Of a DNA stretch of 64,000 nucleotides, positions 59,088-64,000 are shown piece by piece. The notes under the pieces are model-generated. The model saw only the letters and a list, made by a program, of their open reading frames with translations. It did no database searches and had not been told where the DNA came from. The translations under genes were made by a program, and so were the position numbers. Source of the stretch: Sympetrum striolatum (Eukaryota; Arthropoda; Insecta; Odonata; Libellulidae); assembly GCA_947579665.1 (NCBI GenBank), contig OX388341.1, positions 1,302,001 to 1,366,000 of the forward strand, in the 5' to 3' direction. Within the stretch, counting starts at the first letter, position 1, and each line of letters starts with the position of its first letter.

Positions 59088-62000
59088 GTGAGCACTCAAC
59101 GTGGCGACTGAGATTACTTTGGCGTCGAGGAAGGACTCTGCGGTGGTCGTTTCAAAGCATACGCGAAGAATCGAGTTATTTATTTTGAAAACATTGATTA
59201 TGATCGAAGAAGTTTTTAAATCTAAAACAATTCACTGCCAATAGCAAAAATAAATTTTTAAAAATCTAAATTAAGACCCCGAGAGGAATTGCGGGCTTCG
59301 GTACGATAGATCTTGCGGGCCCGGCCCATATCATGTGGAATTGAGAATTAAAGTCCAAGGAAGTTGGTAATCACGTCGGTAATTTTTCTATAAAGTCATA
59401 AAATCAGAAAACAGATCCTATAAATAAATGAGCTATCGCTAGGAAATCGGAGAAAACCCCTTAATATCGGACGAAGCGAAATAGAAATGAAATATTAACT
59501 CAATAACTTTATTTGTGAGTCCTATATTCCGAAAGTTTGCCCTCCTCGATCTCCATTACAAATCAGAAGAAGTGAAATTCGTGTTAACATCCAGTCGGGT
59601 TCGCCCATCAAAGTCTATCGAGAGTCGGTTAATGTAACAAGATTAGTGAAAACACGCCCCAATAAAAATAAAAGGGTTACCAAAATATTTTGTAGCAAAC
59701 AGCCTTTCAGAAGAGGGAGTATTTGAGAGAATTTTGCGCGAAAAGCGCAGTTTTAGACGAATTTCTCCGCGAATAACGCGCTCCTACGAACATGACACGC
59801 CAAAACTATGGGAACAGAAATTCGGAAAAAAATACAGAATGCAAATACCTATGTAAACAATGCAGCGAGTGCGAAATAAGGAGTGCCCAAATTAAAGCAA
59901 AAACTGTTGGCAACGGCCTCCGTAGAGTGGCGGTTTGCTGGGGCAATCGCAGCGGTAGATGCAGTTGTTTGAAAAAATATCCACCATTTTATAAAACGCG
60001 CCCTGTTTTTAATAAACCCCAAATTTATCAAAACAAAGTACCTCTACGAGGAAACGCGGTAGTTCAAAATAACGCATCGCTATAGACTTTCGGACATACG
60101 AATGCCCCCCCAGGGTGTCCCCCGGAAACCTTCCCCAGGGCTCTCTCATTTTTCTTCGTTCAATCCTTCGCTCGCACCAAAAAGCCCTCACTCCTGCGAC
60201 TTCCTCCTCCAAGGGTTCGCCATCAAATAAGAATCGATACACCAAGTCCTTCACCGACCATATATACCTCGGTGCCAATTCGGTGTGTGAAAAGGCCTCT
60301 TGGGTGAAACGACTGTTAATAAACCTCGCCCATAAACGCACATCGGAGAATTTCCTTCCTCCAGGTTTTCTGTTTAACGTATTATATTGAGGCTTTAAGC
60401 CTTGTACACACTAGTAGACTTGTTGCGCGATTTTGGTCTATGAGACGTGCCTCAGGTTGTCTACGTAGACATGTCCATAGACCAATCCCGTCTACGGGGG
60501 TGTTGCGAGACCAAAAATCGCAGGTCTAACGTCTCCCGAACGGAATGGGAGACTATAGGAGACAGCATGCAACGTTAGACATTTTGGGCCAAATTTTGCT
60601 CATACATTTGGAAGTGTGAACAATGAAGTCTATAGACTTGAAGTCTATAGGTACGGTCTACAGACCGTGTCTATAGACCGTCTAGCGACGGTCTATAGAG
60701 AAATCGCGCAACAAGTCTACAAGTGTGTACTAGGCTTTAGATAGGTAGAGGAAGAAGAATTTGAGTCTCGAAAATGGACAAAAAATAGTATTTCTAGTAG
60801 CTTTATAGTTTTATTAATTTCACGCTAAATAACTACGTAGATATCTTTTATTTTGTTTACAATTAAAGATGTCCTTTACTTTTTATTGAGAAAAGGGATG
60901 TTTGTTTTGATTAAATAATACTACACGTAATATAGGTAATCACTTTTGGCCAATCAATCCGGGCGTATGATCGAATGAAGCTGGTTGCAATGTATCTTGG
61001 GACAGGCAAAATCCTAATTATAAGCAGTGTAAGGCATCTACAGTGGCATTTTACCACCTAATCATCACTATTGGTACGATAATAAGTAAGAAATAATCCG
61101 CATATTATTAACAGAGAGGTAATGACGCAGGAAAAAATAAATGTAAAAATATGAGTACAAAAATATGATACGATTGATGTTTCGGTGCTCATACAGTTCT
61201 AATCGTTTCAATGAAATCAAGAAAAATAAACCTATTGTAGACAATGTAAATCATCTTTGACGGTGACTGAGTGAGTCATATGCTATAATTTGCATAACGT
61301 TGCTTCTTCTTTAAATATAATGTTTCATTAAAAGTTGAATTGTTTTCCCGTATAAAGTAAGGTATATAATGTTAATGTAGTACAAAATGTGATTACACAT
61401 GAAGGCCTATTTTCTAGTTTGCCCCAAAATACCCTGGCTACGCCTCTGGTAGAAACAATTGGAGTTCAAAGAAAACCTCTCAGCAGTTACCATACACAGT
61501 GAAAGTTAATTACCAAAGAGTACAAGGTTAACGCACAATCATAATAATTAATAACACTACGCGAGAATTCTAATGAAAGTTCATATCGACGGAGTTCAAA
61601 GAAACAAAATAATTGTTAAGGATTTGGAAGAGGTGATAAAAGGATGTTTCTTCATCAGCTTAAAAATTAACAAACTGTTCTACATATAAGAACGAAATCA
61701 TACTTTCATATCTCTAATGTAAATTTTTTAAATTAAACATAAATTAGGAGTTCTAATTTGGTAAACACCTCTAATCTCGATTTCGCTGTCAAGTGTCGAG
61801 TTCATTATTCCTTGAGAATGTTTCATGAATATCTAACTGTCATCTATGACCAGAGGAAAAAGGAAGCCCTATGAAATTCACAGAAATAAGCATTCCATAC
61901 GCGTTGCTTTAAAACTCAAAATCTCTGAGCAAAACAGACAGACCAGGTCTAGGTTTTAACCGAAATGATGACGCGAGTCTACGATTGCGAGATGAGTTAC

Positions 62001-62219
62001 TATTGTGAATATATGGTATAAGTGCATACATACATCCGTTAAAACGATCTCGTTCTTTGAAATGAGAAAAAATTTTGACTACCCCTCTCTACGAAAGACG
62101 AGTCACAATATTTATTTTTACGACCAGAGCTCTAACAAAGGGAACCTCGATGACGACGGCAACCATAAATTAGTATGATTAACACGCACTTAACATGGAA
62201 CTTGCTATTCATCATACAG
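59088..62219 (+). other. GPCR intron (3,132 bp)
   Basis: The intron runs from GTGAGC to TCATACAG and splits a codon after its first base. Contents are a GC-rich patch at about 59290-59340, a C-rich patch at 60100-60370 whose frames are not recognisable, the MITE at 60398-60736, and a solo hAT-like end at about 61451 (read inverted, CAGAGGCGTAGCCAGGG). No other gene is seen. Confidence 0.75.
60398..60736. mobile_element. 339-bp MITE with long inverted repeats
   Basis: The ends AGCCTTGTACACACTAGTAG and, inverted, AGCCTAGTACACACTTGTAG continue to pair for about 36 bp with only two differences (shared GACTTGTTGCGCGATTT). TTA flanks both sides (60395-60397 and 60737-60739). Inside are several nested palindromes built on GTCTATAGAC. 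The TTA duplication suggests PIF/Harbinger, but no transposase is present to confirm it. Confidence 0.8.
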
Positions 62220-63172
62220 GTAACGCATTCCTGGTCAACGTGGCTCTTGCGGATCTTCTGGTGACCGGTCTCGTGATACCAGCCTCTGTGGTGGTCCTCC
62301 TCGCTGGCGCAAGGGAATCCCTCGGCGTATGCCGATTCCAATGGTTCCTCGCCGTCCTCTGCTGTCTCGTGTCCGTCCTCACCCTGGCCTCCGTCGCTGC
62401 AGAGAACTACGTCCGACTCTGCAGACCTCACCATGGCGCTGCTCTCACTCCAGCTCGTCTCACGGCTGCCCTATTAGCTATATGGCTTCTCAGTGGCGCT
62501 GCTGTGGCCCTTCACTTCACGCTGGACCTCGCTCCGGATCACTACTGCACCCGCCGTCTCACCGGAGGTCTTCTACTGCCCTACCATGCCGCTGTCGGCG
62601 CATTGCTCGTCCTTCTCCCGCTGCTTTTGACATTGGCATGTTACTTGCTCATTGCGCTTCACGTCCGACTCGCTGCCTCCCGGCCGAGCTTCAAGCCGCC
62701 CGCTGCGTACACTTGGGACTGTGCACTTGCCAGGACAAATTTGTACAGTTTCGTTCTCTTCGTTGTGTTCTGGCTGCCATTTGGAGTTATCATTGGTATA
62801 GGGTCGGTGCAGTCGATACCACCTCCGCTATTCTATAACCTCTCGTGGTTTGCCTTGAGTAAGTCGTGTGTAAACAATTTCCTATATTGCGTTACGAATC
62901 GTCATTTCCGGAACGCATACGTTAACCTGTTTCATTACTGCTGCTGCAAAACCACCGTTTCGTTTTCTCGTCGTCAACGAGGCGATGCGACGAGACCTTC
63001 CGGTGATGTACGCGTGCATATTATACCAGGCTATAACATGTACTCTTACACGCACCATCAAAGCCCGCAGAGAAGCAGGGAAGCCAGTAAAAGCACAGCT
63101 CCGAAGAGGCCCTCCGGTTGCAGTAGACCGAGCACGAGCGGCAGGCCCAGTCGTGTGGTTTATGAGTTATGA
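62220..63172 (+). CDS. Orphan-like class A GPCR, exon 2
   Basis: Exon 2 gives residues 94-410. TM2 has NVALADLLV (Asp105 = 2.50). Cys131 before TM3 and Cys203 in extracellular loop 2 can form the usual disulfide. TM4 has Trp182 (4.50), TM5 has Pro227 (5.50) and Tyr235, and TM6 has FWLPF (Trp278, Pro280). TM7 ends SKSCVNNFLYC. The usual D/ERY is ENY (Asn156 in place of Arg3.50) and NPxxY is NNFLY (Asn313 in place of Pro7.50). Loop 3 is short. After helix 8 (NRHFRNAY) a CCC triplet (334-336) could be palmitoylated. The Ser/Arg/Pro-rich tail ends VVYEL, a possible class II PDZ ligand. It resembles melatonin-receptor-like invertebrate orphans in overall style; the ligand is unknown. The stop is at 63170-63172. 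Confidence 0.85.
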
Positions 63173-64000
63173 TTCGTGAAAATTCAATGATTGAGTCTGA
63201 GGTTATGCCTTCAAAAGGGGTTACAAGGCATGTTATAAAAAATGTACGTATAAGTGATGTATTGAAGTTTTTGCTGGTTGTAAAGAGTAAGAACCTATTC
63301 TGTATACTGCATATTCGTGGTTTTGTAAAAAATGGCCTATTTTTCATTTTTCTAGTAGGCGTATGATATTTACATTCCAAAAGTTTAAAGTACAATTGGG
63401 AACTCAAAGTCATTTTGACTCACTTTTCTAATTCCTTATTATTCTCAGAAAATAAATTCCACCCCTTAAAACTGTGAAATCATTTAATGGCTTTCTGATA
63501 CTTATTTTCCTGAAAATATTTACATCCAATTGTCTTATTGTTGGATTTAATGATGACTCAATCAGCATAAAGAACAATGACAGTGAAGAAACTGTTGAGA
63601 TAATTATAATTTTAAACCCAAGGGGCCAACTGCAGACGACATATTTTTTTCTATGGATTACATATCTGAATGGGTAGATTAAACCGAAATTTTATTACTA
63701 TCAAGAATGAACTGTGCACGTGGTTAAGTTGCATGTTTTTTTTTTGTTTTTGGCATTTAATTAAAATTATTATTTAATAAATAAAATTGGAAAATATAAG
63801 TACAAAATTGAATGCATAAAGCAATTCATTTTCTATATATATTCCTTAAATACTTTAGGTTTATTTCAAATTTGTCACTTTTATGTTTAAGTACACTGAT
63901 TAATTATAACCCTTGATGTTTGTTTATCGAATTTAGTTTTATAATTATGCATTATTAATCATTAAATTCTGCTTCCCATTTGATACTTTCTCCATCAAAA
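63173..64000 (+). other. Probable GPCR 3' UTR and flank
   Basis: AT-rich non-coding sequence follows the stop. AATAAA polyadenylation signals occur at 63451-63456 and, overlapping, at 63776-63785. Either could end the transcript. No further gene is seen before the window edge. Confidence 0.45.

Noticed and set aside
58783..59095. Minus-strand frames rich in alanine or glycine opposite GPCR exon 1
   Set aside because: They are shadows of the GCC repeat; the plus frame alone has TM1, a correct donor and in-phase joining to exon 2.
61034..61451. A hAT MITE between CAGTGGC and the CAGAGGCGTAGCC end
   Set aside because: Only about seven terminal bases agree and the flanking octamers do not match.
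62329..62838. 169-codon plus-strand frame overlapping GPCR exon 2
   Set aside because: It is an alternative frame of GC-rich receptor coding sequence with no recognisable content.

Overview
The window is AT-rich eukaryotic nuclear DNA with low gene density, many transposable elements and long non-coding stretches. GT...AG introns, one invertebrate-style rhodopsin-class receptor gene, hAT, CR1/jockey-like and RTE-like elements, and tRNA-derived SINEs suggest an arthropod, most likely an insect. The order cannot be named from the sequence alone. I see no bacterial, organellar or viral block, no CRISPR array and no rRNA.

The only convincing host gene is at the right end, on the + strand. It is a two-exon class A GPCR (exon 1 58808-59087, exon 2 62220-63172, 410 residues) with a 3.1-kb intron. 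The splice joins in phase inside a conserved glycine codon. It has a 19-alanine tract near the N-terminus and lacks two nearly invariant family residues (Arg3.50 and Pro7.50). The intron carries a 339-bp inverted-repeat MITE.

Most of the rest is layered mobile DNA. (a) 13735-18498 is a TIR transposon flanked by TTA. It carries a broken copy of a recurring, poorly characterised arthropod protein family and is split by a 5'-truncated LINE with an 800-codon open frame. A 404-bp hAT-type MITE follows at 18679-19082. (b) An RTE-like LINE remnant lies at 22500-24170 (-). (c) LINE remnants lie at 26600-27004 (-), 30772-33260 (-) and 39955-41285 (-), the last inside another TIR element (39693-41843). 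(d) 51149-54436 is a complete but decayed hAT element with perfect 8-bp target duplications. A SINE sits in its putative second intron, and a second, shorter SINE copy sits in the 30772-33260 LINE. (e) 57346-57733 is a pogo/Tigger-like MITE.

Two further regions are not explained by standard classes. The first is a pair of dispersed arrays (25786-26420 and 47852-49330) of about 170-bp units, each unit carrying a pol III B-box-like, T-arm-like hairpin. In the second array, a sister repeat serves as the empty-site control for a LINE insertion. The second region is a run of three back-to-back hairpins at 35867-35988. Long remaining stretches show no recognisable gene; most short ORFs there look like chance frames.
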